Assembly (NCBI GenBank): GCA_013407085.1
Contig: JACCGJ010019904.1
Span: 1 to 64,000 of the forward strand
DNA from: Atriophallophorus winterbourni
Lineage: Eukaryota > Platyhelminthes > Trematoda > Plagiorchiida > Microphallidae
DNA: 64,000 bases
Direction: 5' to 3'
The notes under the pieces were generated by a model. That model was given only the letters and a program-made list of their open reading frames with translations. It was not told where the DNA came from and ran no database searches. How positions within the stretch are numbered: position 1 is the first letter of the stretch; every line of letters begins with the position of its first letter. Shown piece by piece: positions 1 to 11,374 of the stretch. The translations under genes were made by a program, and so were the position numbers.

Positions 1-221
1 CTTCGCCTAGCGAACAAGAAAACATTTCATAATCAAGATACACTAATCTTTTTCAAACAAACAAAAAGAAAAGTATCGGAAAACCAACAAAACAGAACTT
101 CACATATTCTTGATGAATATTATATGGTAAACTTCGGTGCTTTGCGGAACATTCATTGATTTTATTCTCGCAATGCCAAAAAAGCTCATTTGCATGCATC
201 TCCGTCACACACACACTCACA

Positions 222-263
222 CCACACGACCGGTTTCGTGCTGTTTGCACTCATCTGGTAGGG
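222..263 (-). ncRNA. Degenerate hammerhead ribozyme copy in repeat unit 1
   Basis: On the minus strand the core reads CAGATGA instead of CTGATGA, followed by stem II GTGC, loop AAACA, GCAC, then GAAA, ACCGGT and C. The U4 position of the core is A, and stem I (CCCTAC with GTGTGG) pairs over only about three bases. I expect no or weak cleavage. Confidence 0.6.
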
Positions 264-452
264 ACAGTAGGATCAGGATCCGCATGCGCTTGAAACAGTG
301 GAAGAATGGGAAATGATTTGCGCTTGTATGCCACTGTTTGGTAAGGTTGATACGACCAAAATGTACATTCACATGAGCCCCACTCATGTAGACTGGTTTT
401 GAAACACATGACCATGAATAAAAAACTCATTTGCATGCATCTCCATCACACA

Positions 453-494
453 CCCCACGACCGGTTTCGTGCTGTTTGCACTCATCAGGTAGGA
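453..494 (-). ncRNA. Hammerhead ribozyme, intact core (best copy)
   Basis: Read on the minus strand: stem I 5' side TCCTAC, core CTGATGA, stem II GTGC with loop AAACA and GCAC, core GAAA, stem III ACCGGT, then C17 and stem I 3' side GTGGGG. Stem I pairs over 6 bp with two G-U pairs and stem II over 4 perfect bp; the NUH triplet before the cut is GUC. The predicted cut falls between plus positions 459 and 458. Stem III is the self-complementary ACCGGT with no loop, so a single molecule cannot close it and two copies would have to pair, as known for short-stem-III hammerheads in satellite repeats. The core assignment is seen in the sequence; activity is inferred. Confidence 0.8.
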
Positions 495-766
495 ATAGTA
501 GGATCAGTATCCGCATGCGATTGAAACAGTGGAAGAATGGGAAACAAATTGCGCATGTATGCCACTGTTTGGTAAGGTTGATACGACCAAAATGTACATT
601 CACATGAGCCCTACTCATGTAGACTGGGTTTAAAACCCATTACCATGAATAAAAAAAGCTCTTTTGCATGCGTGTCCATCACACACAACCCACGAGATAT
701 AATAATGCATAATATCAGATCGCTTATCACTGGAAACACTTATCTGGAAAAAATATGTAAATATGC

Positions 767-875
767 ATGCAGATCCTGTCTCTACTGTCCCTACCCTCTG
801 AGTGCAAACTTCTTGAAACTGGTCGTGGGGTGTGTGTGATAGAAGTGCATGCAAATGAGCTTTCTTGAACATGTA
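767..875 (+). repeat. Inverted partial copy of the hammerhead repeat
   Basis: Opposite orientation to the tandem units at 187-690. The ribozyme segment at 789-830 keeps the stem I strands CCCTAC and GTGGGG and the GAAA, but the core reads CCTCTGA and stem II is broken (GTGC against TCTT), so it is dead. It ends in the same GCATGCAAATGAG motif that opens the other units. Confidence 0.75.
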
Positions 876-1122
876 AATATTGTTTACCTTCATTTTTATT
901 GTACGTAAAATTCCGCTGCAGAATTGACCTTGAAAATGTATTTGCAATTGTACATACTACAATTTGATTTTACACACACTTTAGTAATTATTGATCATGA
1001 TTAGCATGCCTTGGATTTCCAAGAATAAAATTATTTATTAATTTATTCATTTACTTGTGCAGAACTCATTAAAGACCAGCGCGGAATCCTCCGGGAAAAA
1101 CGCTTGCCGCTAATCGGACGTA

Positions 1123-1345
1123 ATGGGTAGTACACCTGTCTTTTTAGTACCCACACCTAATATATTGAACATAATTTATTACTCGCATATCAGGTATCTT
1201 CTTGAATATAGTCTGCCACCCTGCTACACATTATCAAAAGTTGTAAAAGCTATTCTTGAGAAAGTTCAGCGAAGAGCGAAGAAAATGGTGAATCGTCTCC
1301 ATTTGCTTATTGATAAGGAACGTCTGACAAAATTCGCTGCTCAAA
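1123..1345 (+). pseudogene. RT C-terminal (thumb) fragment of a non-LTR retrotransposon
   Basis: The conceptual translation contains LEYSLPPCYT, then EKVQRRAKKMV and ERLTKF, matching the conserved region after the RT palm in CR1/jockey-type elements (LEY.SP.W ... LE.VQRRATKMV ... Y.ERL). No upstream palm region is attached. It sits about 400 bp before the start of the next, longer element on the same strand and may be a separate truncated copy or a displaced piece of it. Confidence 0.6.
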
Positions 1346-1737
1346 TTATCGGAAACGCTACATAAATTTTCGAAATTTTTCTTCATTGTGTGATATGTCA
1401 ATTAAATGGCAAAATGATACAGAATCATTCTCTTCTCCTCTACTCTGGATGCAAGAAAAAGAACATTTTACTCCAACATTTAAGAGCGCCACCGTCGTGA
1501 TATATTCTTTAGAAGATGAATCGTGGTTGAGCTAAAGTTACTCGGACCATGAAGATGAAGCTGGAAGCCAGCAGTTGTCATCCCTTTTAAAAACAAACGT
1601 TCTAACTCCTGATGAAATAAAGCTTTCAAAAAGCGCGAACCAGAGTGAGGTACTAAGACCGATTACAAACTCCTCTTAAGTTGCTATAATAACGGAAGCC
1701 CGGCCCATGTAATAGTGCTCTTCTCTCTATACTAACG

Positions 1738-4470
1738 TATGTAGCATTATAAATAAATGGGCTGAAATCCTCTGTAGAGTTGACGACACATACTACATAA
1801 AAGTCGGTGTCACGGAATCATGGTTAGCACATGATGACCATGTACCAGCTGCAATTGCTGAGAGTTTCAGCGCCGTAAGAAGCGATCGACCTCTTGGTAA
1901 GCTCGTGAGAGGAGCGCTGCGTTTTGTTCATAATGCTATTCCTTTTTAGAAAAGTATTTCTCCATCTAAGACGAACGTGTATATAATATACGCCTTGCTC
2001 ATGTATGAATGCACGCGTATAGTGGTACGCTGCGTCTATCGTAGTCCGAACACTAGTTTTAAAGAAGATGCTCTTTTGAAAATTAAGCTTTCGTCTCTTT
2101 TAACTATAGTACCATGTGTTGTAATCTTCGGTAATATTAATCACCACGAAATAAACTGAGGATACCAAAACTTGCATGCTGTAGGAAATGCGAAAAAAAA
2201 AAAAACTTCTGAATTGGCTACACTCCCAATGCACTACCCAACACGTAAAACGAACCAACATAGATTCCGCGAGGGTCCGTCTCCATTTACTCTCGACCTA
2301 GTTATTTTTCACTGCTGAAAGTGGCCTATTTGGTCTTCCTACCGCCACTAGTAAAAAGCGACCATGTAGTGTTAGCCTGCTACTTACTCTTGTCTTTCAG
2401 CAAACGACCACTGGCTATCTCGGTGCTTTCATAGGATCGACCCTGCTACCATAATACAGGCAGCAGCGCTACTCCCATGGCAAAACATTGACCATGTGAA
2501 TGAGATGTGGGGGCAGATCAAGTAAAACATCCTTCAACTTCGGGATAGATTTGCTACTCTCGTACCCGTTCGCAGAAAGGGTAAACCTCAATGGTGGTCC
2601 GTCCCATTCTCTCTTAGCTTACGACACCGCGACGTAAGGTGGAGGAGTTTCAAGCTTACTTCATTTGTGGGGCTTTGGCCTGTTTCAAGGAAGCGCAAAT
2701 TATCGCAGTTTCCAAGATACGTTCTGCAAAGTTCTGTTTCGAAACGAGACTCGCCCAAGAGTTCAATACTTATCCAAAACGATACTACAGCTACGTTTAA
2801 CCCAAAGGCACAAGACGAAGAGGAGTAGGTACCTTGAGAATGAGAAGATTGCTCCGCCATCATTGCAAGCATAGAAACCTCTTACTTGTTTTCCTTGCAT
2901 TATCAAAGCGTAAAACGTCGAGATGATAACTGGAACGTCTCTGCACCATCAGTTCACTGAACGTTTTTTCTGCATTGACTTTACATTCGAGGTACACAAT
3001 GTTGATACTATATTGGCCAGCCTATCATAAAACAAGTCGGCAGGGCACGATAACATCTATCCACGAATGATCAGACTGCTGAATTGTAGATTAGGTGTGC
3101 CGATCACTAGATGTTTTAGAACATCCTTCAGACAGCCGTTATGTCCTATCCATAAGGGAGGAACTTCTTCGGCGGTCAAAATTTACCGGCCGGTTAGCCT
3201 CACTAGTGTACTACGTAAGGTTATGGAAAGGTTGATCTGCGAAAAAATTTGTGGATATCTAACCAAATATTCTCTTCTGAATGCCGCACAACACGGATCC
3301 GTAAAAGGTATTTTATGTCGGACTAACTTGTTCTGCTTTCTAAACGAGGTCACTAAGAGGATGGATGGTGGTAAAGCGGTAGAAGTTTCCTATCTTGACT
3401 TTAGTGAGGCTTTTTGATTCAGTCAACCACAAACTCTTGCTTGTCAAACTCTCAGCCATATGAGTATCGAGATACCTACTGAGCTGGATTCGCGCTCTCC
3501 TTATTGACCGTTTCTTTACTGTCAGGGTAGATGATACACACCCGCAAGTGCGCATAAAACGAGTTGGGTTCCCAGGGATTAATTTGAGGTCGTTTCTGTT
3601 CCTCATCTCCATTGATTATCTCGCTGACCAACTGCGCTCTTCCTGTTATATGTTTGCTGACGACGTAAAAATTGTCTTTAGATCGGATAATTCTGATCTG
3701 ATAAATGACGTAAAAGCTGTGACGACGTGGGCGGTAAAGTGGGACCTTCCTCTCAACCTAGAGAAGAGTCACTTGCTTTCTACACTGAAAGGAAACATGA
3801 TTTTCTCTTCGCACTCAGCCCACACGGAGTTCCTTAGGATAAAATTTATTAATAATTTAGGAACAATAGTCTCCGCAAAATTTAAGTGGGCCGACTAATG
3901 TGCAGCCATGGCTCAAAGGGTCAGGAGGGAGCTCTTTCGACTACGTTCAGCCGTCACATGCAACAAAAGCTTAGGTGCTGTTACCGCTCTTCAAGGCGTT
4001 GTATGTCCACATCTAGAATACTGTATTCCGACATAGAGGCCGTATTTTCAGAAGGATATAGTGCAGCTAAAAGGTAAAGAATGTGACCATTCGCATAATC
4101 GAACGGTTGGCATGTACCAACTATGAAAAGTTTCTATTAGCATTAGGACTCTTCTGGCTTTTGAGGAAGCATCTTAGGGGGTATCATATAAAGACCTTTA
4201 AAGTTGTCAAATTATTAGGCTGTCTCGAGTTCGATGAATTCTTTCGGTTCTCTCCTCTGGTTGGAACACGAGGGCACAATCTCAAGCTAAGTAGTTAAGT
4301 AAGTAAGCATATCGGGCTGGAATCCTTAACGCAATTTTTAGCCTCCGGGTAGTGAACGCGTGGAACTCACTCACCGCAGAGCAAATCTCGGCAGCTTAGT
4401 AAATGCGTTCAAACATGGGCTGGACGAACAGTGGCAGATGCTCTTTCCGGATAATTACCCTTAGAATTAA
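1738..4470 (+). mobile_element. CR1-like LINE, decayed endonuclease plus reverse transcriptase
   Basis: Domains run in the expected order on one strand but are split by stops and frameshifts. Endonuclease: VGVTESWL near 1803, RCVYRSPN near 2030, a GDFN-type box reading FGNINHHEIN near 2130. RT: PLCPIHKGG and KIYRPVSLTSVLRKVMERL (3140-3240), LDFSEAF near 3400, a damaged GVPQGS region near 3565, and FADDVK near 3650, the Asp-Asp catalytic pair. The C-terminal region continues past 4080 (LLALGLFWLLRKHLRGYHIKT) to about 4450. The element looks nearly complete for ORF2 but has no ORF1. It is inactive. Confidence 0.8.
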
Positions 4471-6420
4471 ATCCATCCCTATTTATTGTCAAAACAGTGA
4501 AAATCTTGTGAAATCTTTGTAAAACACAAAAAGCGTTTTCTTTACTATTTTTATCGTTTTTATTGAAATTAACTGCCGTCTATCGTCTTTTCATACATAC
4601 AATATACATATAACCTACATTAACTCTCTTATCTTTCAGTTGTGAGCCCTCTTCTTTCTTCCATTCACATGTGCGCACGGATGTGCTCACTACGAATCAA
4701 TCCTCGTAGTGGCGGGTGTTGTCAACACACCTCCACTCGTTTCGACTTGATCAACCATCACACTGTGATACTGATACCGATATTTATATTATCCACTGGA
4801 ACATAGGTGCAGACGCCTTCACCTCCTCGTTACCCGTCGAATTCTTTTGGGATGTTACGGGTCTACCTTACAAAATTCTTCCCATTAGCGAAGATAAAAG
4901 AACTCGATTTCATAGCATGAATTAAAAAAGCAGAGAACACTGCGACTCCCGGCGCAATTCATATTGTCCACTCTGGTGGTCATCTCGTGGAATGCATTGC
5001 TACAAGATGCTGTGTCTTTGTAATCAGTAGTGAAGTTTAAGGGGTATTTGGACTCTTGTCAATTTGGTTAACAATGGTAAGCCGTTCTGATTGCCTTCCC
5101 CGAGACTCTCTGTTTTGGTAGATCCATCGTTCCGTGGAAGTTAGTGTTGAAGCTTGAACGGAAATTTCTCTCTATGTTTCTATCAAGAATATTAGGAAGG
5201 AAAATAGTGCTTTGTTTTTTGAAACAACTTGAGTTCGTGTAAGCAAAGTTGTTTGTTTTATAATTTACAGCTTTTCGTAAAACTAAACAGTTTGATTTGG
5301 AATGGAAAATTTGTAGTGCTTTCGAGACTATGCTAGTTAGTCTGGCTGGTCTATATTTACAAAGAGTTGACCTGAAACCACTATTGTGTATTGGCACTAG
5401 GAAACACTTTCAGATGCAAGCATACATGGAAGAGCTTGTCCAGATTAGTCAGCACTGTGGAGAAATTATTCAGCATAGTAGAGTGGATGTTATCCGTTTT
5501 TTAGCTTTATTGACGCAAACATGGATTTGTGAGTGATAAACCTCATCATCATGGAAGGATAATACACCAAGCGCATGAGCACCTTAAGTTGAGATGCTGA
5601 GCAGTATGAACGGCTTAGAAAAATTCACGTAATCGAACGCTAATGGAAAACCTTGGGAAGGTAGTCACTTCAGAGGCGTCGCTGTCGGCTACTGTTCCGT
5701 CCTCCGGTTTTAGCTCTCTAAAGCTTTTCTTGCATTTGCATTTTGAATATTTGTGATTATAAAATCATTTTAGAATAGTTTTTACATTAGTCGTTACAGA
5801 TAATTCCAATTCCTATTTGAGCAAACGTTGAAATTTAACACAAGCGTTCCGAGCGGTTTTGTAGCAGCTCCAGGAACCACCATTGAGGGATAGCGTGTAT
5901 TGCGCCAGAGGCTGTCCCGTTTTCAGGTAGAAGTAAGAAATGGATATCAATGATTTGCTCGAACAACCTTGACTGTTTATGCGTGGAGATTGTCAATAAA
6001 TTCTAAATGAATTTTGCATTTCAGGATGATTTCACGCTGTTAATATTGAATGAATAACTTTAAGTTTTTGTGGCTCGCTAGCTAAATACATAATACTGCT
6101 AAACTATACACAAAATTTCAATCGTACACTGCGACATTCGATTAAAGTTTCAAAATTCTGTATCAAAGGGTGGATTTGACTTTCGTTTCGATCAAATTCT
6201 CTTTTATTGTCTCAAGTTAGTACGTTCATTGATCAAAACAAAGCTACTAAATCAAAATAGCAGAATCTTTGTAAATTGTGAAGATAGCTCAGATATTGTG
6301 AGTACGCTGGTCAGCCAGAAAATGCAGCACCCAACCTGTTGTCAGGCTAATATTAAGAACTTAAAATATTCCTCTGAAATATGATATATAAAAATGCCTT
6401 CATCACCTTTTTGCTATTTA
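4471..6420. other. Spacer between mobile elements
   Basis: Apart from the possible RT scrap at 5068-5400, I see only AT-rich sequence with short, unconvincing reading frames. Confidence 0.5.
5068..5400 (-). pseudogene. Possible short RT fragment
   Basis: The minus-strand translation has CKYRPARLTSIVSKALQ, close to the NYRPVSLTS...K.LE block of non-LTR reverse transcriptases, preceded by IHNSGFRS where IPKKGDRS-like residues are expected. Nothing further of the palm domain follows. The match is short, so this could be chance. Confidence 0.35.
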
Positions 6421-6562
6421 ATTCAAAGTAATTCAAAGTTCAAAGTAATTCAAAGTTTTAATGGTTCAAAAAGCAAATACTTTACAGTAACCACAGATTA
6501 AAATATAGGGAATGCATAAAAACAACACAAATGTTTTATCCATATGGAAAGTCAGCACGTCG
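6421..6562 (-). mobile_element. 3' end of a CR1-like LINE, heavily 5'-truncated
   Basis: On the plus strand it begins with several copies of ATTCAAAGTA, the microsatellite tail, followed by the conserved end block ATGGTTCAAAAAGC ... CTTTACAGTAACCACAG. The same piece, down to GGAAAGTCAGCACGT, recurs at 40326-40462, so both are truncated 3' ends of one subfamily. Confidence 0.75.
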
Positions 6563-6742
6563 CGATTGTATAATCGAACTCATCTTCTAAGTATCATTTT
6601 GTGGTCTATCAATCAGAAACTCGAACGGCCAAAATCGAGAGATGTGACAATAGAGAAAAATATTAGTTTGCTGAGATATAAAAAACTGGATGAAGGTGAC
6701 ATTCCTTCAGTTTATTAGCATCAATTATAAACATGATACAAT

Positions 6743-6755
6743 AGTAATCTCGAAA
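6743..6755. repeat. Left target-site duplication of the inverted hammerhead repeat
   Basis: AGTAATCTCGAAA at 6743-6755 is repeated exactly at 7103-7115, immediately outside the inserted repeat. A 13-bp duplication of unique flank is typical of target-primed reverse transcription. Confidence 0.75.
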
Positions 6756-6786
6756 TATTCATTTGCATGCTTCTCCGTCACACACA

Positions 6787-6829
6787 CCCCACGACCGGTT
6801 TCGTGCTGTTTGAACTCATCTGGTAAGGA
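6787..6829 (-). ncRNA. Degenerate hammerhead ribozyme copy
   Basis: The minus strand reads CAGATGA for CTGATGA, and stem II is GTTC against GCAC. GAAA, ACCGGT and GTC are retained. Probably inactive. Confidence 0.55.
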
Positions 6830-6942
6830 CAGTAAGATCAGGATCCGCATGCGCATGAAACAGTAGAGGAATGGTAAACAAGGAGCTCTTGTATGCCACT
6901 GCTGGATAAGGCTGATACGCATGCGGATCCTGATATTATTGT

Positions 6943-6984
6943 CCCTAACTGATGAGTGCAAACAGCACGAAACCGGTCGTGGGG
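6943..6984 (+). ncRNA. Hammerhead ribozyme, near-intact core
   Basis: Stem I CCCTAA, core CTGATGA (6949-6955), stem II GTGC/AAACA/GCAC (956-968), GAAA (6969-6972), stem III ACCGGT, C17 at 6978, then GTGGGG. The only defect is A for C at the stem I base next to the core, which loses the first stem I pair. The other five pairs hold. The cut is predicted after 6978. Confidence 0.72.
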
Positions 6985-7102
6985 TGTGTGACGGAAAAGC
7001 ATGCAAATGAATATTTTGTTTCAAGGTTATGGGTTTAACCCCATTAAGCATGTGTTTGGACACATGTGATTGAACAGGTTGGTCGTACCAGCCTTATCCA
7101 AC

Positions 7103-7115
7103 AGTAATCTCGAAA
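7103..7115. repeat. Right target-site duplication of the inverted hammerhead repeat
   Basis: Exact second copy of AGTAATCTCGAAA (see 6743-6755). Confidence 0.75.
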
Positions 7116-7539
7116 GTTTGACAATTTAACGATCTGTTAAAAGCATTGAACGATATTTTGATTATATTAATGTTACTCCTTTCATTTAAGTAGCTCAATT
7201 ATTTACAAGCAAGTCGAGGTCACTTAAATCTGCGATATGTTCACTGATGCTCCCAAGATTCTGGCAGGAAGAAATTGTATCGGAAAAACTCCGAAATGGG
7301 CTTTGCCATATATTTAGCTTTTCTTTTCGTCCCTAGCATTTCTAGGCTGAATTTCTTTGCATCCAATCTAATCATGTATTCTAGTTTCAAGAATTGTTGT
7401 TTTTTAATTGTAAAAATCGGTTAACTTTGTAAAACGAATTACTAATCTGGTGAAACTGAAGAATATTTCGTTTGTTTTAATAAGCGCATCCGGTAAGAAT
7501 GTTCTCTGCACATGACATTTCAAATTTTCATTCACTCCG

Positions 7540-7602
7540 TGGTGCTGTGGTGTTGTAAAGTATTTACTTTTTAACCATAAATCCTTGAATCCTTTAGAAT
7601 GA
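7540..7602 (+). mobile_element. 3' terminal stub of a CR1-like LINE
   Basis: Contains TGGTGTTGTAAAGTATT, then ACTTTTTAACCATAAA and a CTTGAATCC tail, the reverse complement of the block at 52620-52680. Only the 3' untranslated end is recognisable. Confidence 0.65.
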
Positions 7603-8041
7603 AAACACGCACTGTGTATGGCATAACCTGCAGTTGGCAGGTGACTCTCTGTGTCAAGTAGCGCCAAATACCTTAATACCGAACACATTAAAATTCATTA
7701 TTTAATAAACAATAACGTGTGTGTTGTGTATGTGGTTTCTTTGTTAAAAAGGACTCTCAAACAAGTCGATTTCAAGAATCACTTTCTGTCAACTTTGAAG
7801 GTCGGAAAACCAATTGATCGATTAATTTGAGCCCGAATCTAGGAGATCAGTTACAACAAAATGAGCACTACCTTATTAACACGTAAAATCGATGTTTCTA
7901 GAATACCGATCGATAATATGTCGACAAGGACTGTAATCAAATCAAATATTCAAAGTTAGACCAATCATTGAGTTGATATATTTTCACCGAATAAAGCGGT
8001 GCCCAATTTCCGAACAACCACCGATTCGGGGTGTTTTATAT

Positions 8042-8565
8042 GTTAGGAGCAGACAATAACGAATACTTCGCTTTGGGATTTAAAGCGAATCGAAGTTGCG
8101 AAGTGCACTTCGGATATTCGCTTTGATACTATTCGCCATTGCGAAGGGCAGTTAGGGCACTTCGAAAACTCGCTTCGCACTTCGCTTCGCTCCAAAAAAA
8201 GTGACATTCGTAATTGTCTGATACATACACACATACATACATACATACATACATAAATACAGGCATACATATATACATACATACACATACATACAAACAT
8301 ACAGGCATACATACAGACATACATACAGACATACAGACATACACACGTACAGACGTACATACATATATGCATACATGCATACATACCAGAAAATAACGAA
8401 TACTTCGCTTTGGGATTTAAAGCGAAGCGAAGTTGCGAAGTGCACTTCGGAAACTCGCTTTGATACTATTCGCCATTGCGAAAGGGCAGTTAGGGCACTT
8501 CGAAAACTCGCTTCGCACTTCGCTTCGCTCCAAAAAAGTGACATTCGTTATTGTCTGGTTAGGAG
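8042..8565. mobile_element. hAT-like MITE with 8-bp target duplication
   Basis: Perfect 8-bp direct repeats GTTAGGAG lie at 8042-8049 and 8558-8565. Between them the 508-bp element starts CAGACAATAACGAAT and ends with its inverse ATTCGTTATTGTCTG, giving 15-bp terminal inverted repeats. An 8-bp duplication with CA-starting ends is characteristic of hAT elements. Inside are two direct copies of a roughly 165-bp TTCGC/GCGAA-rich unit (about 8050-8220 and 8388-8557) flanking a tetranucleotide array. No transposase is encoded, so it is non-autonomous. Confidence 0.8.
8221..8386. repeat. (CATA)n-type microsatellite inside the MITE
   Basis: Imperfect ACAT/CATA array of about 165 bp with CAGA interruptions. 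It gives long Met-Tyr-Val-Cys reading frames on the minus strand that are not genes. Confidence 0.95.
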
Positions 8566-11374
8566 CAGTGCCTCCTAAATGATCGTGAACAACTCATTAA
8601 ATTTTCTCAAGTTGATCAGGAATGTTATTTTCGCAACACCAACTGATTTTTAGCACCATTGTTTTTCATATATTTAATGAGCAAATGGTGCATCGGTCAG
8701 TACAGTGGTATGATAAACGATCGATTTGTAATAAATGCATTGTGCTTCATCATTTGAACTGCAACGTGAATGTGCTTTTTCTGTAGATTTGTAGTGTATG
8801 AAGCCTAACTTTGTTCCGAGTCACTTCAAAATTAGGCGAACGACAAAATCAAATAATTTGGCCTAATTATACTTAAATGTATTAAGACGTGGCATTACGA
8901 AGCGTTTTACTAGCATCCCTAGCCAAACAAATATCAATGAGTTAAAGGCATACAACTCCTCCATTCATCAACCATCCATTGGAGCGGTACATGTTTCGAC
9001 CGGTTTTTGATTTGCGGACGGACCAAAGTCCACGAACATTACTCCTGGCGGTTTACGGAGAGTTAACCATGTGCAGTGCAAAATAACCTCCGATGAAGGT
9101 GTTGGCCTGCTAACACACAAATCTGAGACATGAGCCGTCAAGCGTGGCATTGTTTAAAATGAATGATCCCGCGCTCAGATTGTAGGCGAAACCAACATGC
9201 AAACGACATGCGACTGAGCATTAGTCTGGATTTTACGCGCATCGAACCCAGCTCAACCGAACGTAAAAGTGTGTGAATACAGGTTTAATCAAGTTTAACT
9301 GTGAAATACGATTAAATGATTGACTTGTATATATTTTGCTAGTGGTCCGTAACAGTCATAATTCGAGATTGAGCATGTATAGCTGTTGAAGAGTGTTAAC
9401 TAATGATTTACATAAATCGTGAAACGTAGTCATGTAGAAGCTTTATTTCAACTGCTAGTTTGGTGCGATTTCGCTTTCGATAAGCATGGCGCAGCAGCAT
9501 TATTTTTAAAAACTACTTCCACGCATTTGCGAAATTTGGGTTAGAATTGAGCTAAAATTAAGTTCGTCAGGTTAACCAAGGATAAACGGCATATTTTATC
9601 CCAACGTTCATTGCGTTGTCGACACATGCTTCAGGATACTCGAACCATCATTAATCACGTCCCCCTCCATTTCACATGACCTTGATAAGTGCCTCCAGAT
9701 TCATCGCCTTTCCAACGCTAATTGTGCTCACCCACCAATCCCACAACACAAGAGTAAGCCAATCGGTCAAGCGCATTTATCACGCACATGACAAAGATCA
9801 GAACACACGTCTACCTTTTTATAGGCAAATCACAACACTGACATGTCTGTCACGGATATCACTTCGATCTGACTTGTCAATCGATTTGTGCTAACCGGTT
9901 CCCTTTCAGCCATAACCACAGTGGGTTCGTTTGATCAACCTTGACGAGTTGCATATGGATCGATAGCGGCTGACGTTATTCATCAACTTATGTTTCCGAG
10001 GATGTTATCGCTTGAACCGTTTTCAAACCATCTTCCCAAAACCCGAATTATTGCGAGTTCGCGATTTTCGTCAGCATTCGCGATCCCTGCTCTAGTGATG
10101 TACCGGGGTCGTGGTTCTCTACAGATTATACGAAAGCTCGTGATTAGTACTCAGCGGTAGTGCACTTCACACCTAAACAGTATGTCAAGAATGGAAATGC
10201 CCCCAAATACAAATCTGATTGAGTGCATCCAACCCGCTTTCTGGTACTTAGTATACTACTTCCAAACGTGCATAAAATCAATGGTAAGGTTGATGGTCAA
10301 AAGTCTTACGTTAAGTCAACATCAGAAATTTCATCTGAATTAGTAAACATCAAATTAGATTTCTCCGAAAAAAAGCTCCGGAGGCAAAGATATTGTGCCC
10401 GAACTTGTCCGGGGCTAGCACTTTAAGGTTGATCTAAAAATATCACTTTAAATCTATGTATACTTTAAGCTTCGTAAGCAAAAAATGCTGCCTCTATCTA
10501 AGTACATGTGTGGAGTACACGCTGGAAACCGGCTACTGTACTGATATGAAATTTTGCATTGCATCACCGCGCTCAGATGTCTGCTTGCCAGTTTATTTAC
10601 AGACTGAACTGAGCTGACTATACTAGTTTGTTAAACACCCTATCCGATTTTGTCAACCAAGCAGACTATCTGTCTGTGCGGCACTTTTCATGAATCCGAA
10701 CTGACGCTGTCACACTTTCATACACGGGAGACCTTGAAGGTTTACATTTACTTCCACTGTGATTATTCTCTTTGGCTGATAAGTTGAAATCAATGAGCTC
10801 AGATCCCTAAGGGGATTTCTTGCAGTTTTGTGCTACCATTTCTCGTGCTGACTGAAATTTGCTGCGAATCCCGCCAGAGCTGTATTAGCGGCGTTTGATT
10901 ACCACGAATTGCGCCACTAGAACATAGGATGGTTTAAAAGTTGATGCTAGTGACCCTCACTGATTAATGCATTCGCTGATACCCGTATTCTGTGCGTTTC
11001 CGTTGGAATGCTCTCCTTGAAATTTGTGTTAGCGCTCCCAGTGTCGAGGCATTAACTCGAAATTCGGGCACCATCTTTACAAAACGACATAACCACATCT
11101 GCGTATTAAATCACACAGCGTATTTCACCCTACTGTATGTGACGTTGCTTGTAAATTAGTTCATTATACTCCTCAGTATACTATGACATTTGTGAATTTA
11201 AATGGATTTTGTCGTCATAATTCCTTGAATGGTACATCAATTGTCCATGTCCACGACAACATCCTTTAACGTATTCAATTTTCTACATCCAGCCGATTTT
11301 AAATGAATTATTTTATTCTGCAAACGCGTTGGGATAGACGATTTGGAATCATGAAACCTTTCTACAGTCAAGTC
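8566..11374. other. Spacer without recognisable genes
   Basis: AT-rich sequence with only short random reading frames. I found no LINE tail, inverted-repeat pair or splice-linked exons here. Confidence 0.5.

Larger units (their letters stand above)
187..690 (-). repeat. Tandem hammerhead-bearing repeat, about 240-bp unit
   Basis: Two head-to-tail units of about 235-240 bp (starting near 187 and 428) and the beginning of a third (near 661). Each begins with a CATTTGCATGC-like motif, followed by the hammerhead region read on the minus strand, then a GGATCC-containing segment and an AACAGTGG/CCACTGTT inverted pair. The same unit recurs near 767-875, 6756-7102, 17395-17652 and 61003-61175, so it is an interspersed as well as a tandem family. 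Unit size and ribozyme content resemble the schistosome SINE-like satellite and animal retrozymes; that relationship is inference. Confidence 0.85.
6756..7102. mobile_element. Inverted (palindromic) hammerhead repeat insertion
   Basis: Two roughly 98-bp arms (6756-6853 and 6918-7015) are near-perfect inverted copies of the hammerhead part of the repeat, separated by about 64 bp. The plus-strand arm continues through the rest of the unit to 7102. Flanking 13-bp direct repeats mark it as one insertion event, so this copy moved as an already inverted unit or arose by twin priming. Confidence 0.75.

Noticed and set aside
8043..8544. Long minus-strand Met/Cys/Tyr/Val-rich frames
   Set aside because: They are translations of the CATA tetranucleotide array in the MITE; all frames are open for that reason.
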